Numbered from the stretch's first letter, positions 38,761 to 50,300 are shown. The stretch is DNA of 64,000 nt from Rhodoferax sp. GW822-FHT02A01 (GCF_038784515.1 NZ_CP152376.1:4030001-4094000), one strand, 5' to 3'. Numbers and translations: made by a program. The notes: generated by a model not told the origin, from the letters alone.

Positions 38761-39852
38761 TCAGTCGGTAGCGCCCATTGCCAATGCCGCATCGCGGCTG
38801 CGCTGCAGTGTGCGCGGGTCGGCCATCTCCAGTGTGTTCCAGCCCTGCAGGTGTGTCTGTGTCAGATTGCACAGCGCGGTGATCCATTCGGGATCGTCAT
38901 TTAGGCAGGGGATGTAGTGGAACTCCTTGCCGCCCGAGCGCAGAAAGGCTGCGCGCGCTTCGATGTTGATCTCTTCCAGCGTCTCCAGGCAATCGCTGGT
39001 AAAGCCTGGACAGATCACATCGACCCGTTTGGTGCCAGACTTGCCCAGCTCTATCAGCGTGGGTTCGGTATAGGGCTCAAGCCATTTGGCTCGGCCCAAT
39101 CGAGATTGAAAAGTCACCATGAAGTGGTCCTTTTCCAGTCCCAGCCTTTGCGCCAGCAGGCGCGCCGTTTTGTAGCACTCGCAGTGGTAGGGATCGCCCA
39201 GGTGCAGGGTGCGCTCCGGCACACCATGAAAACTCATCACCAGTTTGTCGGGCACTCCGTTCTTGCGCCAGTAGCGCTCCACGCTGGCAGCCAGCGCGCC
39301 GATGTAGTCACTGTGGTCGTGGTAGTGCTTCACGAAGCGCAGCTCGGGCACGTTGCGGGTGCGCTGCGCCCATTCGTACACGGCATCCTGCACGCTGGCC
39401 GTGGTGGTGGCCGAATATTGCGGGTAGGCGGTGATCACCAGCACGCGGGTCACGCCGTCGGCCATCATGGCATCGAGTTCGCTGGCGATGGGGGTGCTGC
39501 CATAGCGCATGGCCCAGCGCACTTTGACGTAGTGGTTGCGCTGGCCCAGCCAGCCCTGCAACAGCTTGGCCTGCTTTTCCGTCCACACCTTCAGGGGGGA
39601 GCCTTCTGGCGTCCAGATGCTGGCATATTTGGCCGCCGACTTGGCCGGGCGAAAGCGCAGGATGATGCCGTGCAGGATCAGCATCCACAGCAGGCGCGGA
39701 ATTTCCACCACGCGGCGGTCGCTCAGGAATTCGGCGAGATAACGGCGCACGGCTGCGGGAGTGGGTTCGTCGGGAGTGCCCAGGTTGCAATAGAGTACGG
39801 CGGTGCGGGCCGGCTGGCCGTGGGAGTAAGGGGGTTCCGGGTTGAAAGGCAT
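38761..39852 (-). CDS. hemH: Ferrochelatase
   Basis: 363 residues from the ATG at 39852 behind AGGAG. It has [36 protein letters not shown], the catalytic His in [13 protein letters not shown], and [14 protein letters not shown] with the conserved Glu. It inserts Fe2+ into protoporphyrin IX, the last step of heme synthesis. Its start codon is only 17 bp from that of the divergent HAD gene. Confidence 0.96.
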   Translation of the reverse strand: MPFNPEPPYSHGQPARTAVLYCNLGTPDEPTPAAVRRYLAEFLSDRRVVEIPRLLWMLILHGIILRFRPAKSAAKYASIWTPEGSPLKVWTEKQAKLLQGWLGQRNHYVKVRWAMRYGSTPIASELDAMMADGVTRVLVITAYPQYSATTTASVQDAVYEWAQRTRNVPELRFVKHYHDHSDYIGALAASVERYWRKNGVPDKLVMSFHGVPERTLHLGDPYHCECYKTARLLAQRLGLEKDHFMVTFQSRLGRAKWLEPYTEPTLIELGKSGTKRVDVICPGFTSDCLETLEEINIEARAAFLRSGGKEFHYIPCLNDDPEWITALCNLTQTHLQGWNTLEMADPRTLQRSRDAALAMGATD

Positions 39853-39869
39853 GCGGTATTCTCCTGTAT

Positions 39870-40565
39870 ATGCTCGACATCTCACGCATCCAGGCGATTA
39901 CCCTGGACCTGGACGACACTTTGTGGCCGATATGGCCCACCATTGCCCGGGCAGAAGAGCGTTTGCAGCAGTGGTTGCAGCCTCAAGCACCAGCGACTGC
40001 GGAGCTTTTTGCCAACGCGGATGCGCGTCAGAAACTGCGTGATCAGGTGCAGCTCCAATGGCCGCATTTGCAGCATGACCTGAGCCATATGCGCAGGGAA
40101 ATGATCCGGCTGGGCCTGGGCAGCTGTGGCGAAGACCAGGATCTGGCCGAGTCTGCTTTCGAGGTCTTCTTTGCGGCGCGCCACGATGTCAGCCTGTTTG
40201 ATGACGCGCAGGTCGCCCTGCAGGCCCTGTCCGCGCGCTGGCCCGTGCTTGCCGTGTCCAACGGCAATGCCGACGTGCACCGCATAGGCATCGGTGGGTA
40301 CTTCTGCGGCTCTGTCAGCGCCCGCGATGTGGGTGCCGCAAAGCCCGATGCGCGCATCTTCCAGGCCGCATGTGACGCCCTGGGGCTGGCGCCCCAAGCC
40401 ATATTGCACGTGGGGGACGATGCCGCTTTGGATGTGTTGGGCGCGCTGGAGGTGGGTATGCAGGCTGCATGGGTCAATCGCAACGGGCACTTGTGGACGC
40501 ACGACGCACAACCCCATGCCACGGTTGCCACCATGGCTGAACTCTGCACATTGCTGGCGCTATGA
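39870..40565 (+). CDS. HAD-superfamily hydrolase
   Basis: 231 residues. Motif I is LDLDDTLW, motif II is AVSNGN, motif III Lys is in [10 protein letters not shown], and motif IV is [13 protein letters not shown]. It is a small phosphatase of the YigB/GPH-like group; the substrate is unknown. No clear ribosome site precedes the ATG, because the spacer is occupied by the hemH leader. Converges with the penicillin-acylase gene, with 13 bp between stops. Confidence 0.88.
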   Translation: MLDISRIQAITLDLDDTLWPIWPTIARAEERLQQWLQPQAPATAELFANADARQKLRDQVQLQWPHLQHDLSHMRREMIRLGLGSCGEDQDLAESAFEVFFAARHDVSLFDDAQVALQALSARWPVLAVSNGNADVHRIGIGGYFCGSVSARDVGAAKPDARIFQAACDALGLAPQAILHVGDDAALDVLGALEVGMQAAWVNRNGHLWTHDAQPHATVATMAELCTLLAL

Positions 40566-40578
40566 CGATTGCGCCAAG

Positions 40579-43020
40579 CTAATGGGCGGGTGCCAGGGTG
40601 AGCGTTTCTTTTGCATGTGATTTCACATCGGCTGCGCTCAGATGCTGGTGCATATAGCCACCTTGCGTAAAGCGTTCCGCCTGATCGGCGTAATGGCTGT
40701 CAAAGGGCACGCCGCTCTGCCCCAGTGGGTTGATGACCAGAGACTTGTCCAGTGCACCAAAGTCAATCACGCGGCGCGTGGAGGGGCCGTAGGTGACAGT
40801 CCACGGCCCGGGCCCGGCCCGGTTGGTGAGGTTGTTGGGCGCTTCCTGCCCGCCGAGCACCGCAAAGGGCCCCACATTGAACAACCATCCAAATGGCTCT
40901 TGCGTGCCCATGGGGTGAATGTGGGTGATGGTGTGGGTACGCCCCCAGGACCATTCAACCAGATTGGTTCCGTAAAGCCCTTCCAGATGCTTGAGCGTGT
41001 TGGTCCAGGCCACGCGCACGGTTTCAAAGCGGCTTTCCTTTGCTGGTGACTTCACGTTGTCCCACCAGGGCGATTTGGCATCGGCCATCAGCAGCGGCAG
41101 GGCATGGTCCAGCAGCGTAGAGCCTGCCTCGGAACCCAGCAGGCTCTGGAACCGGGCCTCACCGAGCTCATCCTCAAAAATCGCTTTGGCAAGGTCGTAG
41201 CGGAATTGGGTGAACAGCGTGGCTGCCACGCTGGTGCCGTCATAGCATCCATCCCACTTTTGCAGCGGCTCCATGAAGGCGCGCTGGTTGGGATCGCTGA
41301 TGACCTGCTCCATCACCGGCAGCAAGGCGGAAAGCACCCGTTTGGGATAGCCACTGCAGTTGTCGAGCTGCAGTAACGCCGCGCGGTCGGAAGCCCACTT
41401 GGGCTTGATGTCCTGCAATGCGTCGTCCAGCCGCTTGGCGCGGTCCGGCACCGGGTAGTGGCCGAACACGGGCACCACGCCGCCGGGCTGCTGGTTGGCA
41501 GAGACGATGTAGCCGCGCGCCGGGTTTTCTTCTTGCGGATTGAAGCTGAAGTTGTAGTAGCCCGGTTTCTCCGCTTCACCCTTGGCGGCGTCCAGTATGA
41601 ACAGGGGGTTGACGCCTTCGGGGCGCTGCGGCAGTTTGGCCGCACCCCACCACGCGATGTCTCCGCTGGCGCTGGCCCACAGGACGTTGAGTCCAGGCGC
41701 GTGGATCTTCTTGGCAGCCTCGCGCGCTTTATCCAGCGTGTTGGCGCGGTTGAGTTCGTAGAAGGCTTGCAGGATCGGGTTCTCCGTCTCCAAGTAGGCC
41801 CACCACATGGCAATGGGCGTGGATCCCGGGTTGTTCTTGACCACGTCAGTGACGATGGGGCCATGCGGCCCATGGCGCAGGCTGAGCGTGACGCTGGGCT
41901 GGCCTTTGACCTTGATGGTTTCACTGCGCGTTTGCAGGTCCACCCACTGGTCCTGGCTCCAGACCTGGTTGGGGTTGGCCGGGTTGGTCTTTTCGGCTAT
42001 TAGGTCCATGTCGTCGTTTTCGAGCATGGTCAGACTCCAGCCGAATTCGGTGTTGTGCCCCAACAGGGCCAGCGGGTTCAGGGCCTGAAACTGGCCGTAG
42101 AGCTCAAAGTCCGGGGCGTGCAAGTGCGCCTCGTACCAGACGGCCGGAATCGAAAATCCGATGTGGGGGTCTCCTGCCAAAATCGGTTTGCCGCTGACGG
42201 TGCGTTTGCCGGAAATGACCCAGGCATTGCTTCCCTGAAAAGCACCCATTCCTGCCGCCTGCAGGGCGCCCCGACTGATGCTGGCAAGCTGGTTCAGGTG
42301 GTTCCAGTCGTCCGGCCCCAAGGCCAAGGCAGGGTGACTTTTGCGGCCGGGCGCTGCGGAAGCCAGGCTTTGCAGTCCGCCTTCCGGATGGCCGTCCACG
42401 TCAAACACGCTGAGGTATTGCGGGCCCAGCTTGTCTCGGATGAACGTCATCAGAGGTGCATTCTGAAAGGCCGGCGCAAAGGTGTAGGCAAGGTAGCCCG
42501 TGACTGCCAGCACGTCTTCTGCAGCAAAGGGGCGCTTGGGAATGCCGATGAGGTCAAACTCCATGGGCGCAGGATGAGTGGCCTGAAACTGGTTGACGCC
42601 GTCCAGATAGGCGGTGATGGCTTGGCCGACGGGACTGTTCATGTCCAAGTTGGCAAGGGTCGCCTTGGCATGTTCGCGTAGACCCAGGGTACGGAACAGC
42701 TTGTCGGAGTCCAGCAATGCGGGGCCCAGCACTTCGGCAAGTTCCCCGTTGGCGGCTCGCCGCACCAGCTCCATTTGAAACAGACGGTCCTGGGCGTGCA
42801 CATAGCCCAGAGCGCGGTAGAGGTCAGCCTGGTTGCCTGCCTCGATGTGGGGGATGCCGCGTTCGTCGTATTGAACAGTCACCGCAGAGGTCAGGTGCTG
42901 CAGGGTGACATTGCCACTGCGCACCGGCAGCTTGGTATGCACATACCAGAGCGCTCCCAGACCCACAACCAGCAGGCCCAAAGCGATACAGACAGCGACC
43001 ACGATGGCAATTTTCTTCAT
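40579..43020 (-). CDS. Penicillin acylase family protein (Ntn hydrolase)
   Basis: 813 residues. The N-terminal hydrophobic helix (~4-26) is an export signal or anchor. The alpha-chain-like region has DERGIPHIEAGNQADLYRALGYVHAQDRLFQMEL. The autocatalytic processing site and nucleophile is Ser264 in FQGSNAWVISG, opening the beta chain. Family members hydrolyse penicillins, acyl-homoserine lactones or other amides in the periplasm. The sequence does not say which. Confidence 0.9.
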   Translation of the reverse strand: MKKIAIVVAVCIALGLLVVGLGALWYVHTKLPVRSGNVTLQHLTSAVTVQYDERGIPHIEAGNQADLYRALGYVHAQDRLFQMELVRRAANGELAEVLGPALLDSDKLFRTLGLREHAKATLANLDMNSPVGQAITAYLDGVNQFQATHPAPMEFDLIGIPKRPFAAEDVLAVTGYLAYTFAPAFQNAPLMTFIRDKLGPQYLSVFDVDGHPEGGLQSLASAAPGRKSHPALALGPDDWNHLNQLASISRGALQAAGMGAFQGSNAWVISGKRTVSGKPILAGDPHIGFSIPAVWYEAHLHAPDFELYGQFQALNPLALLGHNTEFGWSLTMLENDDMDLIAEKTNPANPNQVWSQDQWVDLQTRSETIKVKGQPSVTLSLRHGPHGPIVTDVVKNNPGSTPIAMWWAYLETENPILQAFYELNRANTLDKAREAAKKIHAPGLNVLWASASGDIAWWGAAKLPQRPEGVNPLFILDAAKGEAEKPGYYNFSFNPQEENPARGYIVSANQQPGGVVPVFGHYPVPDRAKRLDDALQDIKPKWASDRAALLQLDNCSGYPKRVLSALLPVMEQVISDPNQRAFMEPLQKWDGCYDGTSVAATLFTQFRYDLAKAIFEDELGEARFQSLLGSEAGSTLLDHALPLLMADAKSPWWDNVKSPAKESRFETVRVAWTNTLKHLEGLYGTNLVEWSWGRTHTITHIHPMGTQEPFGWLFNVGPFAVLGGQEAPNNLTNRAGPGPWTVTYGPSTRRVIDFGALDKSLVINPLGQSGVPFDSHYADQAERFTQGGYMHQHLSAADVKSHAKETLTLAPAH

Positions 43021-43049
43021 GTGTCCTTCCCGATATGTTGGCAGGCAGT

Positions 43050-44369
43050 CTAGCGTGCTCCTGGGGCGCTAGATAAAGAGTCTGCGGCGGCCAAGCCACT
43101 GCGCACGGCGCCCTCCAGCGTGGCCGGGTAGGGGCCTTGCACATAGTCGCCACAAACCAGCAGACCGGGCGCGATGGTCTGGGGTGGTCGCACAAGGCCA
43201 GGAGTGCAGGCAAATGTGGCCCGTTTCTCCACAATGGTTTGCACGACCTGCAGTGGCCGGTTTTGAAGCCAGGGAGCAAGCTGTTGTTGTGCCTGCCGCA
43301 CAACGTCTTGCTGCAGGCTGCTGCGTTCACCATCGCTGGCGCTGACCACAAAGGCCAGCAGACCGGCTGGGCCTCCCAGTTGTCCGCGATCAAATACAAA
43401 TTGCGCGGGCGCTTGTCGGCCGCTGTGCAATGCCAGCATGGGTTGCGGCAATCGGATCTGAGCCCCTTGCGCATACACGGTGGTGATGGCTTCGAACTGC
43501 AGCTGCTGCGCAACGCCTACCCATGACTGAATGGCCGACTGCGTAGCTGCGTCTGCGACCGTACCTGTAAGCAACTGGCTGGCGGCGGAAGAGGAACAGG
43601 CGCACAGTACGGCATCGAAAGCCTCGCCATCCACCAACCACTGCGCTGTGCGCTCCAGACGTTGCACCCGTTGGCCCAGGCGCAAGGTTGCGCAGCGGTT
43701 TTGCAGCCATTGGGTCGCTGCGAGGGGAAAGAGGGCGGACAAGTCAACGCGGGGCAGCAGCAGGTTGGACCCGCCTTTGCCGCCCAGCAGGGAGTCTTTC
43801 AGCACCCGCAAGAACACCTTGGCGCTGGCCCGGTCTGCCGGTGTGTTGAGCGCCGACACGCACAAGGGCTCCACCAGCGTCTGCATGACACGCGCGGACA
43901 GGTCTGTGCAAAGGCCTGCTACTGACAATTCCTCGGCGCAATGAAATCCATTGATTTGCCAGCGAAGGGCATGGCGCAACAGCGACCATTTGTCTGCCCA
44001 CGCCCAGCCTTTGGCTTGCAGCACGCCAGCCAGAACGTCCAGTGGCACCGGCCAGTCCGGCAGTTGCAGGCCTTGCCCATCGGGGAATTGCAGGCATAAG
44101 GGCAGTCGCAGCAGAGCCGTGTTTGGGTCCACGCCAACGGTACGCATCAGCTCCAGGGTTTCGGTATAGGCGCCTATGAGTATGTGTTGGCCGTTGTCCA
44201 GCGTCCGTTCGGTTCCGTCCGGCAGGGTGCTGGGGACTGCGCGGGCGCGGCCACCCCATTGGCGGGATGCCTCAAACAAAGTGACGTGGTGTCCGTTTTG
44301 GCTGGCCTGCACGGCTGCAGCCAGTCCCGCCCAACCGCCGCCGATGACGGCAATCCGCTGCACGCTCAC
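43050..44369 (-). CDS. hpnE: Hydroxysqualene dehydroxylase HpnE
   Basis: 439 residues. I chose the GTG at 44369 that overlaps the hpnD stop as GTGA; the frame is open 12 codons further upstream but inside hpnD. It begins (M)SVQRIAVIGGGWAGLAAAV, the FAD-binding dinucleotide motif. The C-terminal second FAD motif is LLVCGDYVQGPYPATLEGAVRSGLAAA. It reduces hydroxysqualene to squalene, the third step from farnesyl diphosphate in the HpnCDE route. Confidence 0.93.
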   Translation of the reverse strand: MSVQRIAVIGGGWAGLAAAVQASQNGHHVTLFEASRQWGGRARAVPSTLPDGTERTLDNGQHILIGAYTETLELMRTVGVDPNTALLRLPLCLQFPDGQGLQLPDWPVPLDVLAGVLQAKGWAWADKWSLLRHALRWQINGFHCAEELSVAGLCTDLSARVMQTLVEPLCVSALNTPADRASAKVFLRVLKDSLLGGKGGSNLLLPRVDLSALFPLAATQWLQNRCATLRLGQRVQRLERTAQWLVDGEAFDAVLCACSSSAASQLLTGTVADAATQSAIQSWVGVAQQLQFEAITTVYAQGAQIRLPQPMLALHSGRQAPAQFVFDRGQLGGPAGLLAFVVSASDGERSSLQQDVVRQAQQQLAPWLQNRPLQVVQTIVEKRATFACTPGLVRPPQTIAPGLLVCGDYVQGPYPATLEGAVRSGLAAADSLSSAPGAR

Positions 44370-45205
44370 ATTTTTCCCAATGCCTGCACTCTCCAGGCCA
44401 GCCATAGCTTGCGCAAGGGGGTGAGTTTGATGCGTTGGTGCAGAACCTGGAAGTTGTCGGCCTCGATTTCACGCAGCAGGGTGCGGTAGATGCTGGCCAT
44501 CATCAGCCCAGGCTTTTGCGCGCGGCGGTCCTGTGCGGGCAAGAGCTGAAGGGCCTGCTCATAGAGGCCATGGGCGCGTTCAGCCTGGAAGCGCATCAGC
44601 GCGGTAAAACGGTCCGAATAGGTGCGCTTGAGGATTTCATGGGCCTTGACGTCAAAGCGCTGCAGTTCGTTTACTGGCAGGTAAATGCGTCCGCGCAGGG
44701 CGTCTTCACCGACGTCGCGAATGATGTTGGTCAGCTGCAATGCTTGGCCCAGCGTGTGGGCATATTCCGTGGTGGCCGGATCGGTCTGCCCGAAGATGCG
44801 CGCCGCTACCTCGCCCACGACGCCCGCCACCAGATGACAGTAGCGTTGCAGGTTGGGGTAGTCCAGGTAGCGGGTCTGCTCCAGATCCGTCTGGCAGCCG
44901 TCAATCACGTCGGTCAGGTGCCGCGCCTCGATCGCATAGGGGGAAGCATGGGGCATCAGCGCTTTCATCACCGGGTGGCTGGGCTTGCCGGCAAAGGCCT
45001 GGGCCACTTCACTCTTCCACCAGGCCAGCTTGGTGGCGGCGACGCCGGCGTCGGTCATTTCATCCACGACATCATCCACTTCACGGCAGAAAGCGTAGAA
45101 GGCGGTGATGGCGGCGCGGCGCGGTGCGGGCAGAAAGAGAAAGGCGTAATAGAAACTGCTGCCGGATGCGACGGCTTTTTGCTGGACATATTGTTCAGGG
45201 GTCAT
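44366..45205 (-). CDS. hpnD: Presqualene diphosphate synthase HpnD
   Basis: 279 residues from the ATG at 45205. It carries both Asp-rich prenyl-diphosphate motifs, DDVVDEMTD and NIIRDVGEDALRGRIYLP, as in squalene/phytoene synthases. It condenses two farnesyl diphosphates to presqualene diphosphate. It sits between hpnC and hpnE in transcriptional order. Confidence 0.93.
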   Translation of the reverse strand: MTPEQYVQQKAVASGSSFYYAFLFLPAPRRAAITAFYAFCREVDDVVDEMTDAGVAATKLAWWKSEVAQAFAGKPSHPVMKALMPHASPYAIEARHLTDVIDGCQTDLEQTRYLDYPNLQRYCHLVAGVVGEVAARIFGQTDPATTEYAHTLGQALQLTNIIRDVGEDALRGRIYLPVNELQRFDVKAHEILKRTYSDRFTALMRFQAERAHGLYEQALQLLPAQDRRAQKPGLMMASIYRTLLREIEADNFQVLHQRIKLTPLRKLWLAWRVQALGKM

Positions 45206-45239
45206 GCCTTGATTGTCCCATCCGCGGATTGCATGGCGT

Positions 45240-46094
45240 TTACATCCAGAGGGCACGCCACACGAGCAGGGCGTAGTCCCAGGGGCGCAGGGTGGGGCGC
45301 GCAGTGAGCGTGCTGTACTTCAGTGCTTCTATCTTGTCCAGGATGCGCAGTCCTCCCTGGACCACCAGGCGCAGCTCCCATCCTGCCCGCCCGCCAACAG
45401 CACGCACCAGCGGAATCCCTTGCAGCATCAGTGCGCGGGCTTCCTGCACACATTGCGCAATCATGCGGGTGATGGCGGGTGTCTGGCGCAGCGCAAGGAG
45501 GTCGGTGTCCAGCACACCATGCGCGTCCTTGGCGGACTGCGTGAAGTAGAAACGCCCACGTGGAATATCCACGCTGGGGTCCTGCCAGAAATTGATGAGT
45601 TGCAGCGCGCTGCAGATGGCATCGCTTTGCTGCAAGGACTCGGCCGAGTCCACCCCGTAGAGGTGCAGCAGCAGGCGTCCAACCGGGTTGGCCGAGCGGC
45701 GGCAGTAATCAAGCAGCTCGGCGTTGTCGCTGTATCCGGCCCGGTCTCGGGTCTTCTCTATGTCCTGCACAAAAGCGTCGAGCAGGTCGTGCAGGTAAGG
45801 CACTGGTAGATTGTGTTGCGCGATTGCTTTTTTCAGGGCTAAAAACACGCCGCTCCAGCGCGGGTCCAACGTGGCGTCTACGTCTTTGCCCGGTTGCGAC
45901 ACGGCTTGAAGCTGCTGGCGATAGGCCAGCAGCTTCATCAGGCGCTCAGCTGCCGAGTCATTCCCCTCATCGGCAATGTCATCCGCGGTGCGGGCAAAGT
46001 GGTAGATGGCGGCCACCGGCGCGCGCAGATGGGATGGGCACAGCAGCGATGCAACCGGAAAGTTTTCGTAGTGATCGATGGAGGTGCTGGGCAT
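45240..46094 (-). CDS. hpnC: Hydroxysqualene synthase HpnC
   Basis: 284 residues starting MPSTSIDHYENFPVASLLCP, characteristic of HpnC. The Asp motifs are RTADDIADEG and NFWQDPSVDIPRGRFYF. It converts presqualene diphosphate to hydroxysqualene. First gene of the hpnCDE operon; squalene-hopene cyclase is not in the window. The squalene may feed hopanoids or other triterpenoids. Confidence 0.93.
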   Translation of the reverse strand: MPSTSIDHYENFPVASLLCPSHLRAPVAAIYHFARTADDIADEGNDSAAERLMKLLAYRQQLQAVSQPGKDVDATLDPRWSGVFLALKKAIAQHNLPVPYLHDLLDAFVQDIEKTRDRAGYSDNAELLDYCRRSANPVGRLLLHLYGVDSAESLQQSDAICSALQLINFWQDPSVDIPRGRFYFTQSAKDAHGVLDTDLLALRQTPAITRMIAQCVQEARALMLQGIPLVRAVGGRAGWELRLVVQGGLRILDKIEALKYSTLTARPTLRPWDYALLVWRALWM

Positions 46095-46209
46095 GCGGTG
46101 ATTTTGCCTTGTCGCTTGACAGCCTCAATCGCATCCTTTAAATTAATAACCCGTTGGTCAGTAAAATGCGTTGCTTGCCAGCATCTCTCCAATTTTCCGG
46201 GTCACACAT

Positions 46210-47334
46210 ATGTCTCTCACGCCTTACCGTATTGGCTTGCTGCTTGTATCAGCTGTCTTTGCGTTGTCCGCCTGTTCCAAGCCAGAACCCAAAGAGGAAC
46301 CGCTGCGAGCGGTGAAAGTCATGACGGTGGGAGAGAGCTCGCTACTCTCCAGCGTGGAGTACTCGGGTGAAGTGCGCTCCCGTGTCGAATCGCAATTGGG
46401 ATTTCGCGTAGGCGGCAAGATCATCCGTCGGGCAGTCGAGCTGGGCCAACACGTCAAGGCGGGTCAGGTTCTGGCGCAACTCGACGCACAGGATCTCAAG
46501 CTCTCGCTGGACGCCGCGCGTGCACAACTGGCCTCTGCCGCCACCAATCGGGATCTCGCTGCGGCGGATTTCAAGCGCTACAAGGAGCTGCGTGAGCAGA
46601 ACTTCATCAGCAGCGCAGAACTGGAGCGGCGTGAGACTACGCTCAAGAGTGCGCAAGCACAGTGGGATCAGGCGCAGGCGCAAATGACTGGGCAGGGCAA
46701 TCAGGCGGGGTATGCCGTGCTGGTGGCAGATGCATCGGGCGTGGTGACTTCGGTGGACGCCGAAGTGGGGCAGGTTGTGGCTGCCGGCACGCCGGTGATT
46801 CGAATCGCGCAGGACGGTCCGCGGGATGTGGTGTTTTCCGTGCCGGAAGACAAGGTTCGCGCTGTCAGCGTGGGCTCGACTGCCAAGGTGCGACTCTGGC
46901 CGGGCAACACGGTATTGCCCGGAACCGTACGCGAAGTGGCGGCCAGCGCAGACCCTGTGACACGCACTTACCTTGTCAAGGTGGCGCTCGATGGCAAACC
47001 GGATGTTCAACTGGGCGCTACGGTGGCCGTGACGGCCGCGGCCTTTGAGCATGGTGATGCGTCGGTCATCAAGGTGCCTACCAGCGCCTTGCTCAAAGAC
47101 GGGAACCAATCTGCCGTATGGGTGCTGGACACGGCCACCATGACGGTGCGGCTGAATCCTGTGGGCATTGCCACGGCGGATGGAAATGACGTGGTGATAA
47201 GCAGCGGATTGCAGCCAGGTGCCAAAGTGGTCGTGGCAGGCGTGCACGTGCTTGCCCCAGGACAGAAGGTCATGCTGTACCAGCCACGTCAGCAAGAGGC
47301 CAACGCAGTTGTAACTCCTGCAGCTGCGAAGTGA
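46210..47334 (+). CDS. RND efflux periplasmic adaptor (lipoprotein)
   Basis: 374 residues from the ATG at 46210. Lipobox LSAC follows the signal segment RIGLLLVSAVFA. The barrel-sandwich region has EYSGEVRSRVESQLGFRVGGKIIRRAVELGQHVKAGQVLAQLD. The coiled coil is short. It begins a two-gene operon with the permease 7 bp downstream, divergent from hpnC. No regulator gene adjoins it. Confidence 0.92.
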   Translation: MSLTPYRIGLLLVSAVFALSACSKPEPKEEPLRAVKVMTVGESSLLSSVEYSGEVRSRVESQLGFRVGGKIIRRAVELGQHVKAGQVLAQLDAQDLKLSLDAARAQLASAATNRDLAAADFKRYKELREQNFISSAELERRETTLKSAQAQWDQAQAQMTGQGNQAGYAVLVADASGVVTSVDAEVGQVVAAGTPVIRIAQDGPRDVVFSVPEDKVRAVSVGSTAKVRLWPGNTVLPGTVREVAASADPVTRTYLVKVALDGKPDVQLGATVAVTAAAFEHGDASVIKVPTSALLKDGNQSAVWVLDTATMTVRLNPVGIATADGNDVVISSGLQPGAKVVVAGVHVLAPGQKVMLYQPRQQEANAVVTPAAAK

Positions 47335-47341
47335 GCCGTCC

Positions 47342-50300
47342 ATGAAACAGGATCAGCCTTCCACCGGATTCAACCTTTCCCGCTGGGCCATTGAGCATGG
47401 CCCCCTGACGCGCTACCTGATGGTGGTGCTGATGGTCTTGGGCATTGCGGCCTATTTCCAGCTCGGCCAGGACGAGGATCCGCCGTTTACCTTTCGCGCC
47501 ATGGTGGTGCAAACCTACTGGCCGGGAGCCACGGCGCAGCAGATGGCCGAGCAGGTCACTGACAAGCTGGAAAAAACGCTGCAGGAAGTACCTTACGCCG
47601 ACAAGATTCACAGCTACTCCAAGCCCGGCTTGTCGCAAATCACGCTGGAACTCAAAGACTCCTCCAAGCCCTCGGAGGTCTCCAACGTCTGGTACACGGT
47701 GCGCAAGAAGATTGGTGACATGCGCAATACCTTGCCGCAGGGCGTGCAGGGGCCTTTCTTCAACGATGACTTTGGCGACGTGTATGGGGTGATCTACGCG
47801 CTGGAAGCCGATGGCTTCAATTACGCCGAACTGAAAACCTTTGCTGACGAGGCGCGGCTGGAGCTGCTGCGTGTGCGCGACGTGGCCAAGGTGCAGATGT
47901 TTGGCGACCAGGACGAGAAGCTGTTTGTAGAGATATCGCAAAAGCGCGCGGCGCAGATGGGCCTGGATATGAATCAGGTGCTGTCCCAGCTCAGCCAGCA
48001 GAATGCGGTGGAAAGTGCCGGCGCGGTGCAGACGCCGCTGGACGTGGTGCAGGTGCGCGTGGGTGGGCAATTCAAGTCGCTGGACGAGTTGCGCGCTATG
48101 CCGATACGCGGAGCCTCCGGTAAGCAATTTCGCCTGGGCGACATTGCCGAAATCACCCAGGCCTATATCGATCCGCCCAGCGTGAAGGTGCATCACCAGG
48201 GCAAGGAAGTCATCGCGCTGGGCGTGTCCATGGCCAAGGGCGGCGACATCATTGCTCTGGGCAAATCGCTCAAGGTTTCCTTTGACAAGATTGCCAAGGC
48301 ACTGCCGGCAGGGGTGCAACTGGTGCAGATCCAGGACCAGCCACGCGCGGTGTCGGACTCGGTGGGCGAGTTTGTGCGTACGCTTATAGAGGCGGTAGTC
48401 ATCGTGTTGGCGGTGAGCTTCCTGGCCCTGGGAACCCACAAACATCCCGGACAAAACCCTTGGTGGCGCAAGTACTACCTGGACTTTCGTCCTGGCTTGG
48501 TAGTGGGCATCACGATTCCGTTGGTGTTGGCAGTCACCTTCCTGGCCATGGACTACTTTGGCATTGGCTTGCACAAGATTTCGCTGGGCTCGCTGATCAT
48601 CGCACTGGGACTGCTGGTGGATGACGCCATCATCTCGGTGGAAATGATGGTGCGCAAGATGGAAGAGGGCTACGACAAGGTACGTGCGGCCACTTTTGCC
48701 TATGAAGTAACCGCCATGCCCATGCTGACGGGAACGCTGATTACGGCGGCGGGTTTTCTGCCCATCGGCATAGCCAAGTCGGTGACGGGTGAGTACACCT
48801 TTGCCATTTTTGCCGTGACGGTGATTGCGCTGGTCCTGAGCTGGATTGTGTCGGTCTACTTTGTGCCTTATCTGGGAACTGTTCTGCTCAAGATCAAACC
48901 CAACCAGTTCCACCCACAGGATCCTCGCCACGACGCGCCCCACGAGCACTTTGATACGCCTTTCTACATGGCCTTTAGGCGTGTGCTGAATGCCTGCTTG
49001 ACCCACCGCTGGCTCACGATTGGCGCTGCAGTGCTGGTGTTTGCCTTGGGTATCGTGGGTATGGGCAAGGTGCAGCAGCAGTTCTTCCCGGACTCGGCAC
49101 GCCCGGAAATTCTGGTGGACGCTTGGCTCCCAGAGGGGGCAGCTTACGCCGCCAATGAAGAGGTGTCCAAGAGAATCGAGTCGCGCTTGATGGGTGTGGA
49201 AGGCATCAGCACGGTATCCACCTGGATCGGTTCCGGCGTGCCCCGTTTCTATTTGCCGCTGAATCAGATCTTTCCGCAGACCAATGTGTCGCAATTCATG
49301 ATCGTCTCCAAGGATCTGAAGAGCCGCTCGCGTTTGCTGTCGCTATTACCCGGGCTGATGGCTCAGGAGTTTCCGGAGGTGAGGGCACGGATCCAGTTGC
49401 TGCCCAATGGCCCGCCGGTGGAGTACCCAGTGCAATTCAGGGTGGAAGGGCCCGATCCGATTGCCTTGAGGGCCTACGCCGACACGGTCAAGGCGGCCAT
49501 GCGCGCCAGCCCGAACACGCGCGGCGTAAACGACAACTGGCACGAGTCCATCAAGGCACTCCACATGGAAGTGGACCAGGCCAAGGCGCGCGCGCTGGGT
49601 GTGACCAGCCAGTCGATTGCCCAGTCGGCCAGGACCATATTGGCGGGCACCACCATTGGCCAATACCAGGAGGACGACAAGCTGATCGACATCGTGTTGC
49701 GTCAACCCCTGGAGGAGCGCAACGCCATAACCGACATTGGCAATGCGTACCTGCCCACCACTTCAGGCAAGTCGATTCCGCTGACCCAGATCGCCAAGCC
49801 CGTCTTTGCCTGGGAGCCCGGGGTCCTGTGGCGGGAGAACCGCGACTATGCGATCACCGTGCAGTGCGACGTGGTGAGCGGGCTGCAAGGTGCCACCGTG
49901 ACGGCAGAACTGTTGCCCAAACTCAAGGAGCTCAGTGCCAAATGGCCGCCCGGCTACCACTTGGCAGTGGCTGGTTCGGTCGAAAAGAGTTCGGAAGGGT
50001 CCTCCTCGATTGCCGCTGGCATTCCCATCATGCTGTTCATCACCTTCACATTGCTGATGTTGCAACTGCACAGCTTCAGCCGCGCCATGCTGGTCTTCCT
50101 GACCGGGCCTTTCGGCATTTCGGGCGTGGCCGCTGCACTGCTGCTGTTTGACCGGCCGTTTGGTTTTGTGGCTCTGCTGGGGGTGATCGCCTTGATGGGC
50201 ATGATCCAGCGTAACTCTGTCATCCTGATCGATCAGATTGAACAGGACCGGGCGGCTGGGGTCATGGCCTGGGACGCGATTGTGGAGTCTGCCGTGCGCA

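Noticed and set aside
46136..46170. Possible TetR-type operator upstream of the second RND adaptor
   Set aside because: I found no clear dyad of useful length and no adjacent TetR gene, so the idea has no support from the sequence.
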